A stretch of DNA of 64,000 nucleotides from Noviherbaspirillum sp. L7-7A (lineage in GTDB: Bacteria; Pseudomonadota; Gammaproteobacteria; Burkholderiales; Burkholderiaceae_D), in contig NZ_JAHQRJ010000003.1 of the NCBI RefSeq assembly GCF_019052805.1, positions 310,001-374,000 on the forward strand, read 5' to 3'. Below are positions 26,400 through 35,413 of this stretch, in pieces. How positions within the stretch are numbered: position 1 is the first letter of the stretch; each line of letters opens with the position of its first letter. The position numbers were made by a program, and so were the translations under genes. Below the pieces are notes generated by a model. It searched no databases and was not told the DNA's origin. It saw nothing but the letters and a program-made list of their open reading frames with translations.

Positions 26400-27808
26400 C
26401 CGAGGACTTTCCCGGGGTTGAGCAGACCCTGTGGGTCGAGCGCGCGCTTGACGCGACGCATCAAGTCGAGTTCCGCCTCGCTTTTGTAATGCAGCAGCAG
26501 GTCGCGCTTGCGCTGGCCAATGCCATGCTCGGCGCTGATGGAGCCGCCATGCGCGGCAACGCAGTCATGCACCACGCGCTCGATATCGCTGGCGCGAGCC
26601 AGATGATCCGCGACCGGCTGTCCAGCGGCGCGCTCGACGTTGTAGTGCAGGTTGCCGTCTCCCAGGTGGCCAAAAGTGATGTTGCGCACGCCGGGAAAAT
26701 GCCGTTGCAGCGCCGCGTCGGCGGCCTGCACGAAAGGGACGATGCGCGAGATCGGCACCGCGATATCGTGCTTCACGTTCATGCCGTCGGCGCCCTGGGC
26801 CGCATGCAGCGCATGTTCGCGCAGATGCCACAGCTGCTGGCGATGCGTTTCACTCGCGGCGATGACGGCGTGGCTGACCTGCCCACCTGCCATCGCGTAG
26901 TGTGCAGCCGATTCGAAGCGTTCCTGCAGCAACGCATGATCGGCATCGGCCAGCTCGACCAACGCATACCAGGGCGCCTGGCGCTCCTCGCCGTTGATCG
27001 GCAGCCGGTAATCCGGCTGGTAGTGCGCCACCAGGTCGAGGCAGCTCAGTGAAAAAAGCTCGAATGCGACCAGCCCTGCACCGAAGGCTGAGCGTGCATC
27101 GCTTAGGAAAGCGATTGCGTCCTGCAGCGAGCGAAAACCGACGAAGGCGGCAAGACGGGCGGACGGCAACGGGTACAGCCGCAGTGTCGCCGCAGTGATG
27201 ATGCCAAGCGTACCTTCGCTGCCGATGTACAAGTCACGCAGGCTGTAGCCAGTATTGTCCTTGCGCAGCCCACGCAAGCCATCCCAGATCCTGCCTTCGG
27301 CGGTGACCACTTCCACGCCCAGCGCCAGCTCCCGCGCATTGCCGTACCGCAGTACTTGGGTGCCGCCCGCGTTGGTGCTGAGGTTGCCGCCGATGGTGCA
27401 ACTGCCTTCCGATGCCAGGCTCAGCGGGAACAAGCGCCCCGCCGCCTCGGCCGCCTGCTGGACCTGCTGCAGCACGCAGCCGGCTTCCGCCGTGATCGTG
27501 TCATTCTCGCTATCGACTTCGCGGATGCGGTTCAGTCGGGTAAGAAACAGCACCACGCTGGGCACGCCGGCCGTTGGCGCTGCGCCACCCATCAGTCCGG
27601 TATTGCCGCCCTGTGGCACGATCGCGACCCGGTGCCGGGAGCAAAGCCTTACGACTGCCGCCACCTGGGCCGCGTCTGCGGGGCGCACTACTGCCAGCGC
27701 AGCGTGATCGTAGCGGCCGTGCCAATCGCGGGTAAAAGGCGCCGCATCGCCGCCGGTGAGTACATGGGCCTTGCCCAGTAGCGCGCGCAGGTCGTCCAGC
27801 GGCGTCAT
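26396..27808 (-). CDS. FAD-linked 2-hydroxyacid dehydrogenase (GlcD/D2HGDH-like)
   Basis: 470 aa of the VAO/PCMH flavoprotein family. The N-terminal FAD domain shows VAIVPQGGNTGLMGG and IGGNLSTNAGGTQVLRYG. The C-terminal half has NITFGHLGDGNLHYNV with the metal/substrate His residues and ISAEHGIGQRKRD near the end. It oxidises a D-2-hydroxyacid to the 2-oxoacid. In this context 3-mercaptolactate to 3-mercaptopyruvate is an attractive guess. It overlaps both neighbours by four bases. Confidence 0.88.
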   Translation of the reverse strand: MTPLDDLRALLGKAHVLTGGDAAPFTRDWHGRYDHAALAVVRPADAAQVAAVVRLCSRHRVAIVPQGGNTGLMGGAAPTAGVPSVVLFLTRLNRIREVDSENDTITAEAGCVLQQVQQAAEAAGRLFPLSLASEGSCTIGGNLSTNAGGTQVLRYGNARELALGVEVVTAEGRIWDGLRGLRKDNTGYSLRDLYIGSEGTLGIITAATLRLYPLPSARLAAFVGFRSLQDAIAFLSDARSAFGAGLVAFELFSLSCLDLVAHYQPDYRLPINGEERQAPWYALVELADADHALLQERFESAAHYAMAGGQVSHAVIAASETHRQQLWHLREHALHAAQGADGMNVKHDIAVPISRIVPFVQAADAALQRHFPGVRNITFGHLGDGNLHYNVERAAGQPVADHLARASDIERVVHDCVAAHGGSISAEHGIGQRKRDLLLHYKSEAELDLMRRVKRALDPQGLLNPGKVLG

Positions 27809-28632
27809 GCGCCTTCCTTCCTGAACTTGTCGTGCCAGTCGAGCAGTGCCCGCGATGGCGGCATGCCATGCTTGTTGCCCTGGCTGATCAGAAAGCCGGT
27901 GCGATGCCAGTTCTGCACCACGCGGTCGATCGCCGCTACCGTGTCGGTCTCACCCTTGCGCACCCAAATGACGGAAGGAGAGGGAATCAGCTGGGCCGGC
28001 ATGGGCGACTCATAGTCGCCCCATTGCGCCGCGTCCTTTAGCAAACGCGCCTGGATGCCGGGCGTTACGTGTACCGACGCCACGCAGTTGCCACCGCGAA
28101 GCGCCAGCAGCGCTTCCGGCATGCCGCGGAAACCCTTGATCTCGGCGCCGTATTCCTCTACCAGCGGCTTGGTGAAATTACTGCCCTGGGAGACGCATAC
28201 CGGCTTGCCGCGCAAGTCGCTCCAGTCGCGGATATGGCTGGACTTTTTCACCATCGCTGACCCGCCGATTTCCTCAAACGGCGTCGGCACATAGCTCAGG
28301 ATTTCCGCCCGCTCCCTGGTGTACTGCATGCTCGCGATCAGCGCATCGACCTTCCCTTGCTGCAGGAACTGCACCCGGTTCGGCGGCTCGACCACGATTA
28401 CGTCGAGATCCACGCCGAGCTGCTGCGCCAAGCTTTCCGCCAGTTCGACGTTGTAGCCTTTGGGCTTGCGGGTGGCGGGGTCGATGGTTCCGTAAGTGCC
28501 GTCCAGAACCACGCCGACGGCAATGCGGCCGCGTTGCCTGATCTTGTCCAGGGTAGCGTCGGCATGGGCAATACCTGCCGCGGTAGTGCTACTTATTGCA
28601 AGCGAAAGTGCGAGGAAATGTCGTGTGAGCAT
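27805..28632 (-). CDS. Periplasmic amino acid-binding protein of the sulfur operon ABC transporter
   Basis: 275 aa SBP_bac_3 protein. The Sec signal peptide ends at ...GIAHA before DATLDKIRQRGRIAVGV. The fold markers PKGYNVELAESLAQQLGVD and GKPVCVSQGSNFTKPL are typical of cystine/polar amino acid receptors. It is the first gene of the operon; about 250 bases separate it from a divergent GST gene, where the promoter should lie. The ligand is not determinable from sequence alone. Confidence 0.9.
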   Translation of the reverse strand: MLTRHFLALSLAISSTTAAGIAHADATLDKIRQRGRIAVGVVLDGTYGTIDPATRKPKGYNVELAESLAQQLGVDLDVIVVEPPNRVQFLQQGKVDALIASMQYTRERAEILSYVPTPFEEIGGSAMVKKSSHIRDWSDLRGKPVCVSQGSNFTKPLVEEYGAEIKGFRGMPEALLALRGGNCVASVHVTPGIQARLLKDAAQWGDYESPMPAQLIPSPSVIWVRKGETDTVAAIDRVVQNWHRTGFLISQGNKHGMPPSRALLDWHDKFRKEGA

Positions 28633-28880
28633 GAGAACCTTTAATGGAATTAGCGGTATGCGGCAAAGCGTTCTGCATCATGCTGCAAAGCGGTCTGCGC
28701 CTTAATGTGCGGTCATTGTATTTTTGCAACGCCATTTCAACTACGAATGAATATGGCTATCGATATAGTCAATCCGGATAAGGAATTTGCTGCATATTCA
28801 TATGCGAAATGATTCCGTCCCGTTTTTCGGCGCCCTTTTAAAATCGATCGCTCCGGCAAAACAACCTGAGGTTTGAAACC

Positions 28881-29546
28881 TTGATTCACCTTTATTACTG
28901 GCCCACCGCCAATGGCATTAAAATCCCGATCTTGTTGAACGAACTCGGCGTTGAATACCAGACGCATCTCGTCAATATCCGCCATGGCGATAATGCCCTT
29001 CCCGACTTTCTCGCCTTGAACCCGAACGGCAAAATCCCGCTCGTAATCGACGACGCCATTGATGGCGCGCCCCTGGTCATCCATGAATCTGCCGCCATCC
29101 TGATCCACCTGGCCGACGCCGCTAAGCGCTTCCTGCCGACCGGGCTGCAGGCCCGGACCGCGACCATGCAATGGCTGTTCTGGCAGGTCGGCCATGTGGC
29201 TGCAAGCTTTGGCCTGTATCAGACTTTTCGGGAAAAGATCAGGTCAACCATTCCTTCCGACGTCGATGCATTCGCAGTCGGAGAGGTCGAACGACTCTAT
29301 CAGGTGCTGGAACAGCGATTGGCAGGTAGCGCCTACCTGGCAGGCGACTATACGATCGCCGATATTGCGCTATTTCCCTGGATACAGCCTGAACGGCAAG
29401 GAAGAGACCTTGCCCACTATCCCAATATCGCCCGCTGGCGCGCGCATATCACGCAGCGTCCAGCGGTCAGACAAGCTTATGCCGACGGACTGGCCGTAGC
29501 GCCAAACGAAAAGTCACTGCATATCAGCAAAGACTGGCTGCGTTGA
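28881..29546 (+). CDS. Glutathione S-transferase family protein (YfcG/Nu-like)
   Basis: 221 aa. N-terminal thioredoxin fold (LYYWPTANGIKIPILLNEL) with the cis-Pro segment NGKIPLVIDD and the glutathione-binding HESAAILIHLAD. The C-terminal helical domain contains GDYTIADIALFPWI, a GST hallmark. The start is TTG at 28881 with GAGG upstream. It diverges from the sulfur operon and may handle disulfides or glutathione conjugates of the same substrate. The YfcG-like subclass is a judgement by eye. Confidence 0.85.
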   Translation: MIHLYYWPTANGIKIPILLNELGVEYQTHLVNIRHGDNALPDFLALNPNGKIPLVIDDAIDGAPLVIHESAAILIHLADAAKRFLPTGLQARTATMQWLFWQVGHVAASFGLYQTFREKIRSTIPSDVDAFAVGEVERLYQVLEQRLAGSAYLAGDYTIADIALFPWIQPERQGRDLAHYPNIARWRAHITQRPAVRQAYADGLAVAPNEKSLHISKDWLR

Positions 29547-29596
29547 CCCGACCCGGAGGCAGCCAGCGCATGCGGCGCGGGCTGCCTTCTGCTGTA

Positions 29597-30466
29597 TCAA
29601 GCGCCGCCGTTCTTATACTTCTCATGCAGTTCGCGCAGTGCCGGCGACGCAGGCGTGATATTAAGCCGCTTTTCCGTCGTAATCAGCCAGCCACTGCGGT
29701 GCCAATCCTGTACGACTTTATCGATTGCGGCCGCCGCATCGTCTTCACCTTTGCGCACCCAGACCACCGAATCGCCAGGAATGAGTTCCGGCGCGAGCGT
29801 CCGATAATCCTTCCACTCCGGATTGCTGGTCGCCAGCGGATTGAGCAAGGTCCCGTCATGCACCGCCGCGGCGCAATTCCCGCCGCGCAGCGCGAGCAGG
29901 GACTCGGACGAGCTCTTGAAGCCCTTGACGGTTGCGCCGATCTCCGATGTCAGCGGCTTGGCGTAGTTGCTGCCTTGGGACAGGCATACGACCTTGCCCT
30001 TAAGATCATTCCAGCTTCGTATATCGCTTGCGGCAGGAAAGATGGCGGTGCCGCCCACCTTATAGAAAGGCGTGGGCGCATAGCCAAGAATGCTTGCGCG
30101 CTCGGACGTGACCTCCATGCCCGCGATCAGAATGTCCACCTTCCCCTGCTGCAGCAACTGCACCCGGTTCGATGGCTGTACCTGGACCGTCTCAAGCTCG
30201 ACGTTCAATTGCCGCGCAATATCGCGCGCGAGTTCCACATTCCAGCCGACCGGTTTTTGTGTCGCCGGGTCGATCGATCCAAATGGGCCGCCGGAAAGCA
30301 GTATGCCAGCCACGATCTTGTTGCGTTGCTTGATCTTGTCAAGCGTCGCATCGGCATGTGCGGCGGTACTGGCGAGCGTCAACAACAGCCCGGCAAACCC
30401 GGCCGCAACTGCATACCGTGTACCACCGCTCTCGACAGCAGGATCCGAAGATTGATATGAACGCAT
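29597..30466 (-). CDS. Periplasmic amino acid-binding protein, paralogue of the 27.8 kb receptor
   Basis: 289 aa SBP_bac_3 protein very similar in layout to the operon receptor: signal peptide cleavage after ...TAAHA, then DATLDKIKQRNKIVAGI, KPVGWNVELARDIARQLNVE, and GKVVCLSQGSNYAKPL. It stands alone, with no permease or ATPase beside it. It may therefore feed the same transporter with a different ligand specificity. The N-terminus is about 15 residues longer than that of its paralogue. Confidence 0.88.
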   Translation of the reverse strand: MRSYQSSDPAVESGGTRYAVAAGFAGLLLTLASTAAHADATLDKIKQRNKIVAGILLSGGPFGSIDPATQKPVGWNVELARDIARQLNVELETVQVQPSNRVQLLQQGKVDILIAGMEVTSERASILGYAPTPFYKVGGTAIFPAASDIRSWNDLKGKVVCLSQGSNYAKPLTSEIGATVKGFKSSSESLLALRGGNCAAAVHDGTLLNPLATSNPEWKDYRTLAPELIPGDSVVWVRKGEDDAAAAIDKVVQDWHRSGWLITTEKRLNITPASPALRELHEKYKNGGA

Positions 30467-30761
30467 ATTTTTTATTTGATCCGTTGGTTATGAATGGCTT
30501 GTTTAAGCAGGGCCATTTTATGGATTGGCTATTGCGAGTCCAAGGAATCAATGCGGATATCGATATGCCATTTTTGAGCGGCGTTATTAGGCTTTTTTGA
30601 TATATCGATATCCATTTCTATTCGTTGTAACAAGCTGGTGCGCTTGCTTAATATCGCTTTCATTGACAACCGCCGTTGTCACCAATTCCCTGGCGCCTGA
30701 ATGCCGCTTTATAAAGCGCGCTGCCGGCAACGATCACTCATTTAGCCCACGAAGAAACAAC

Positions 30762-31760
30762 ATGAATTTATCCGCATTTGCGCGTTACGCGCGCGTGTCC
30801 GTGGTCATCGCCATTTCATCTGTACTTTATCCTTTGCACGCAAGCGCTTCCGGCATTGCGGACAACTATCCCAATAAACCCGTGCGCATTGTCGTTCCAG
30901 TTGCAGCGGGCGGCAGCGCCGACAAGCTCACCCGGATCATCGCTGAACGATTGAGCGCACGCTGGGGACAATCAGTCACGGTAGAGAATGTCGCTGGGGC
31001 GAGCGGGATCATCGGTGCCGAGAAGGTCGCGAAATCCAAGCCCGATGGTTACGTCATCCTGCAGGCTGGTGAAGGCCTGGTGTTGAACGGCATTCTGTTT
31101 GGCGATTTGCCCTACGACGCAAAAAAGGCGTTCGCGCCGGTCATTAAGGCAGTCGTTAATCCACAGGTGCTGGTAGTGAATCCAAAGTCGGGCATCAAGA
31201 ATTTTCAGGACTATGTCGCCTACAATAAAAATCACCCTGAGAAACTAAGCCTTGCGCTCCCCGGTCTAGGAGGTATTGCGCATGTTGGGCATGAACTGCT
31301 GAACCGCGAGACCGGAGGGCGAGTCAATTACATTCCGTATCGCGGTGGCGGTCCGGCAGCGGTAGATGTTATTGCCGGCCATGTCGATGCGACGCTGATC
31401 ACGCTGGCAGCCGTCACGGAATATGTGAAAGCCGGCAAGTTGACCGCACTTGCGGTAACGACGCCCTACCGCTCCAAGGCGCTACCGAATGTGCCGACGA
31501 TGGCGGAGACAGGGGTGCCGAATTTCAAGGTGGAAAGCTGGCAAGGCTATGTCGTACCCACCGGCACACCGCCTGAAATTATTTCAAAGCTGCACCACGA
31601 TATAGCCAAGGTGCTTGGCGAGCCGGAAGTGCGCAGCAGACTAGAAGACATGGGTTTTGGTGTGACAGGCGCCTCGCCGGCTGAACTGGAGACAACGCTG
31701 AAGGCAGAAGAGGCAACTTATGGAAAGGTCATTCGGACCGCGGGAATTAGCGTGCAATAG
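30762..31760 (+). CDS. Bug/TctC-family tripartite tricarboxylate receptor
   Basis: 332 aa periplasmic receptor of the Bordetella-uptake-gene family. Signal peptide (VVIAISSVLYPLHASA), then NYPNKPVRIVVPVAAGGSAD, the hallmark start of the mature protein, and later GGGPAAVDVIAGHVDATLIT. I chose ATG 30762 because the signal peptide begins there; the open frame extends upstream to 30597 without homology. No TctA/TctB membrane genes are nearby, as is common for Bug proteins. Ligand unknown. Confidence 0.88.
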   Translation: MNLSAFARYARVSVVIAISSVLYPLHASASGIADNYPNKPVRIVVPVAAGGSADKLTRIIAERLSARWGQSVTVENVAGASGIIGAEKVAKSKPDGYVILQAGEGLVLNGILFGDLPYDAKKAFAPVIKAVVNPQVLVVNPKSGIKNFQDYVAYNKNHPEKLSLALPGLGGIAHVGHELLNRETGGRVNYIPYRGGGPAAVDVIAGHVDATLITLAAVTEYVKAGKLTALAVTTPYRSKALPNVPTMAETGVPNFKVESWQGYVVPTGTPPEIISKLHHDIAKVLGEPEVRSRLEDMGFGVTGASPAELETTLKAEEATYGKVIRTAGISVQ

Positions 31761-32317
31761 ACTTTAGTTTAGCCATCCAACTCTTAAGGGTTTAATTTGA
31801 CTTTCCGCCGAAACCGGACAATGAAGATCGGCAGGTGGACGGGAAAATATGAGCTGAAAGGCAGTTTCAGCAGGTTCGTTAAAGATCCGCAGTGCTGTAC
31901 TAGAAGATCCCAGTGCCCGGCGCTTTATATCTTTATACACTCGCAGGCTAAATTTACATAGGTCTGCGATACAGCGTAAGCAGCCCTAAGTGTTCAAAGG
32001 TCTGCTGTTTCCAGCTCATCATAAAGTCCAATTTCAGCCATATCGGTCAGTACTCAAACATGGAAGCCGCTGTAACAGCCGGGCGGACGTCGGGGTTTTT
32101 CCGTTGTGAGCAATTAAGCCGGTACGATTAGTGTCGAACAGATCGATTACATGAAGCAATAACTTGATCTCTCAGCCAGGCCAACGTCAGTCTATCGACG
32201 GCGGCGATGATGCCAGCTCCAGTTTATCCATGCATGGGGTAGACTGTTCCAATCCGCAAAGTGCTTGTCGAGTACCGCCGCTGGCGGCTGGCTAACCACC
32301 AAGCCATTTTCTATGGC
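31761..32317. other. Intergenic region bordering the conjugative-element fragment
   Basis: About 550 bases with no supported gene; a 69-codon plus frame at 32261 is antisense to the small broken gene next door. The boundary between chromosomal genes (Bug receptor) and element-derived genes (TraI-like) falls here, but I see no clear att-site repeat. Confidence 0.4.
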
Positions 32318-32481
32318 TCAGAACGTTCCATCCCGCAATTCAGTGCGAATCATCTTGTCCACCATTTCCTTGCCAAAAGCTTCGCGCAAGGAATCGATCC
32401 ACGCTGTCACCCCAGGCATTTTCCCCTGAGGTGGCCAGATGAAGAAGTGCTTGATGGCCGAGTTTCATGAATCGTGTTCAT
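32318..32481 (-). pseudogene. Small frameshifted gene coupled to the TraI-like gene
   Basis: An ATG at 32481 overlaps the TraI-like stop in an ATGA arrangement with GGAGG just upstream, so a gene clearly started here. After about six codons the frame must shift by one base to enter a coherent stretch, HFFIWPPQGKMPGVTAWIDS then LREAFGKEMVDKMIRTELRD, ending at the TGA at 32318-32320. Read as written, the ATG frame ends early. This is probably a single-base indel in a roughly 55-codon gene. No family recognised. Confidence 0.45.
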
Positions 32482-34748
32482 CTAGCCTCCTTTACTGGGA
32501 CAAGCAGAACGGTGCCAGCTCTGGTTGATCTTCGTTCAACATATTCCTTGGGGAGTTGTTCGTCGACATTCTTGTTGGGAAACGCCTCTTCAATCATGGA
32601 CTGCAGAATGAAATATTGTCCATCGATCTCTGCCAATGAATGAAGTTTTCCAATTTCAACTGCTCTCTGTACCAATCGCTGAAACACTTCGAACGAAGTC
32701 TTTTTTAAACTTTCTTCTGGCAAGCCTGACAGAGCGCCAATCTTAGTTTCAGCTTTATCTCGTTTGCGCACATACATGGCTGCTGTGTCGTTTCCTGTAC
32801 CAAGCGACTCAGCAAGTGTTCGGGCACCGCGCTTTTTGCCCTTTTCGGGTGTCAATTGCTGGAGGAATTGGGAAGGTTCGGCCGACTGGCGCAGCTGAGC
32901 CAGACTGCCGTTGTTCTTTTCTTCCTGCTTTTGCTTTTTATAATTGGAGATCACATCTTTCGGAACATCCTGAATAACAGTGCCGCGGTCATGACTTTCC
33001 GGAATTCCCAAGGGTTGTTCGTTGGGCTTTTCCAAGGCAGGCTTTGAGCAATCTTGGACAGCCCCCTCACATACAGCTTCCTCTTCGGCAGGTTCGGGCA
33101 ACGCACAGGTCAAGTCGGTGATCTGTGCGCCGGTTGCAGGCGCAGCACACGCAACAATCGATGCAATAGTCTTTGGTATAGGCAAAATCGTCTCATCGAT
33201 ATTCAGTCCCTCTTTCACGGCTTCGATGACTGTCTTCCCGAACGCTTGCTCTACCATCTCCATCAGCTTTGACGGTTCAATAATCTCTGCCAGGTGCGCA
33301 AAATAGGGTCGCTCGATTTTTGCGACGGTCGCCAGGGCTGGCAGATCTACGAGCGACAGCAGCTCCGTGTGTTTTACCGTAGGACGGATGATGATCGTCT
33401 CGCGCCAACCGGCGATGATAGTGTTGTCCTCGCTATGGTAGAAGCGCACGAAAAACAGCGGCTGAAATGTTTTGAAATCGACCCCGTTATGGAGCGTGGA
33501 AAGCAGACCTTTCTCGGTCAAAATCGACAAAATCCGATTGAGCAGGATAAAACGACCTCTCCCAGCCTCGATTGAGACTCCCAACTTGCGGCACATTGCT
33601 GCAAGCAGCGGCGCTTCCCGCAAGTAGACCAGGTTGGCATGCTTCTGGCCGATCTTGAAGACCTTGTCCGTGTCGCTATCGCCCCTTCCATCGATGCGAC
33701 CTTTCTCCGTGATGCACGACACAAAAGCTGCATAGATCTCCTCTGCTTCGCTTTCAGTAATGGTGTCTTCATTAACAGACGCGGCACTGATGCCGCTTTC
33801 TCGCTGGCCGGTGGTCTTGTCGGCAAGGATGAGGAACCCCATCAGTGCCGTCTTGCGGTCGTCAACGGACAGTCCATTCTTATCGACCGGGAAGTCGCTC
33901 GGATGATGGTAGTGGGCAATAACAGTGGTCAGTGCCTCCGTATCTCTGGGCGGTAGCTCCCAGAATTCACTAATGCGGGCTAGTATCCTGGCGCCAAGCG
34001 CGTCATGCTTGATGCCGGGGTCATCCTGCATCGCTCCTGTTTCATTGGTCAGCACCGTGCCATCCGCCTGCAGTTTGTAGGCTTCGATCTTGCCTAGGTC
34101 ATGCGCCAGCGCCAGAACCGGAATGATCGGGTCAAGCGGATCGAACACGTAATTTGCGTTGCGCTTGGCAATGATCAGCTTGGGTGACTTTCCCGGGCGC
34201 CTGATGTAGACGCCCTCATAGGACCAGCCTGGAGCAAGTTCAAGCGCCGTATCCGCCACGGCCATGCAGTGCTGGGCAAGCGTTCTCCCGCCATGGCCAC
34301 CCTTTCGATGGCTTGCCGGGTGGGTCTTGTGCGCCGACAGGGTTTGCCAGATTGCCATGAACAGGGTGACATATTCCGGATGGGCGACCTTGTTCGCCTC
34401 AATCCACTGTTTGACCCGCTCGCTTTCAATGGGGAGGCATTCCTTAGCCTTTGCACGCTTGGCCGGCGGCGCCAGAATGGGTACCGGTCCGATCGAGGAC
34501 GTCACGCCATTGAAGCTGCCGCCTTGTAGTCGCATTTGCGCAAGCGACCGCTCAAGGAGAATCAGCCCGGCCGTAATGACCACCCCCATGACGCAACCCA
34601 CCACAGTGACGAAAGCCCCGTGGATCATGTTCGGAACGTTTTCCCAGAAAAAGACCGGGTCCGTGAACAGGGTGTAGAGATTCATGGGGATCCATATCGA
34701 CAAAAACACGATGAAGGTCGCTTTGACGATGGGGTTTCTGGCGTTCAT
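32478..34748 (-). CDS. Membrane-anchored HD-domain TraI_2/MOBH-like conjugative protein, 756 aa
   Basis: Two N-terminal transmembrane segments (residues about 9-28 and 42-65) precede a TraI_2-like (DUF1528) region with an HD-type metal site: GRTLAQHCMAVADTALELA near residue 160, LALAHDLGKIEAYK near 212 and VIAHYHHPSDFPV near 268. MOBH relaxases of integrating conjugative elements carry the same HD architecture. The C-terminal third is Lys/Glu/Gln-rich with a winged-helix-like stretch (SLKKTSFEVFQRLVQRAVEI). It could be a relaxase or an accessory transfer protein. The start overlaps the stop of the truncated upstream frame (ATGA). No coupling protein or mating-pair genes are in the window. Confidence 0.72.
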   Translation of the reverse strand: MNARNPIVKATFIVFLSIWIPMNLYTLFTDPVFFWENVPNMIHGAFVTVVGCVMGVVITAGLILLERSLAQMRLQGGSFNGVTSSIGPVPILAPPAKRAKAKECLPIESERVKQWIEANKVAHPEYVTLFMAIWQTLSAHKTHPASHRKGGHGGRTLAQHCMAVADTALELAPGWSYEGVYIRRPGKSPKLIIAKRNANYVFDPLDPIIPVLALAHDLGKIEAYKLQADGTVLTNETGAMQDDPGIKHDALGARILARISEFWELPPRDTEALTTVIAHYHHPSDFPVDKNGLSVDDRKTALMGFLILADKTTGQRESGISAASVNEDTITESEAEEIYAAFVSCITEKGRIDGRGDSDTDKVFKIGQKHANLVYLREAPLLAAMCRKLGVSIEAGRGRFILLNRILSILTEKGLLSTLHNGVDFKTFQPLFFVRFYHSEDNTIIAGWRETIIIRPTVKHTELLSLVDLPALATVAKIERPYFAHLAEIIEPSKLMEMVEQAFGKTVIEAVKEGLNIDETILPIPKTIASIVACAAPATGAQITDLTCALPEPAEEEAVCEGAVQDCSKPALEKPNEQPLGIPESHDRGTVIQDVPKDVISNYKKQKQEEKNNGSLAQLRQSAEPSQFLQQLTPEKGKKRGARTLAESLGTGNDTAAMYVRKRDKAETKIGALSGLPEESLKKTSFEVFQRLVQRAVEIGKLHSLAEIDGQYFILQSMIEEAFPNKNVDEQLPKEYVERRSTRAGTVLLVPVKEAR

Positions 34749-35099
34749 AGAAAGGCTCCTGCTGCTTGCGGCACGGTGGTTGGTTTAGCTTGTTTGGCAA
34801 CGGGCTTGCCGTCCTTGTCTTCCATGGTGGTCCTGTAGCCGTCGGCATACCCGGTATTGGGCCTTGCTCGGCTCCAGCACCTTCATGGCGAATTGGGTGG
34901 GGATGGTGGGTAGGGAAGACAAGTCGCGCCCTGTCGTTGCCGCCTCTGGCGCAAACAGTTCGACCAAGTGGCCCACTGCGCAGGAGACGATGGCGGTGTC
35001 GCTCTCCAGCAAGTTCTGCACCTTGGTAAAGCCGCCAAGCGCGGCAGCAATGTCTTTGGCAACTGACGGGTTTTCCGCCACGATCAGCATCTTGCTCAT
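34745..35099 (-). pseudogene. topB: topB (DNA topoisomerase III) N-terminal fragment, internally deleted
   Basis: From ATG 35099 the frame gives the TOPRIM start of type IA topoisomerase III: MLIVAENPSVAKDIAAALGG (family consensus has K for N) and SDTAIVSCAVGHLVELFAPE. After about 80 residues (FAMKVLEPSKAQY) homology ends. A different frame (NTGYADGYRTTMEDKDGKPV) then runs to a TGA that overlaps the TraI-like ATG. A large internal deletion joined two genes or two parts of one, out of frame. The catalytic Tyr domain is absent, so it is inactive. Confidence 0.7.
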
Positions 35100-35182
35100 G
35101 GTCTGAATACCTCTTCCTGTACATAAAAAACAAGCCAAGACGTTTGCATGATCTTGGCCTCAACTCTGATGCCCCGCGATAC

Positions 35183-35413
35183 CTAGTGCCGGGTGCCAGA
35201 ATTGGACCGTAGCCGTTCGACGCGGCCATGTTCGTCGGCGCACTGGTTGTCGCAGAAAAGCTTGCCGCTCTCGACATCGGCTTCGCAGCGACTGTTGTGG
35301 CAGATTCCCGTGGGGGCTAGGTGCCGGACCGCGAGACTTGCCTGGGCCGCTTTGACGGCACGCTCGATGAAGGCTTTGCTGACGGCGTCGGAATCGTCAC
35401 AAACGTCGGCCAT
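35183..35413 (-). CDS. TraR/DksA-type zinc-finger protein, 76 aa
   Basis: Small protein with a C4 zinc finger: CHNSRC at about residue 38 and CDNQC at about 54, preceded by a helix (ERAVKAAQASLAVRH). Plasmid and ICE TraR-like proteins have this form and bind RNA polymerase in the secondary channel. The acidic N-terminus (ADVCDDSDAVS) could supply the coiled-coil tip. Its start lies inside the 3' end of the next gene upstream (97-base overlap in another frame), which is unusually long. Confidence 0.7.
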   Translation of the reverse strand: MADVCDDSDAVSKAFIERAVKAAQASLAVRHLAPTGICHNSRCEADVESGKLFCDNQCADEHGRVERLRSNSGTRH

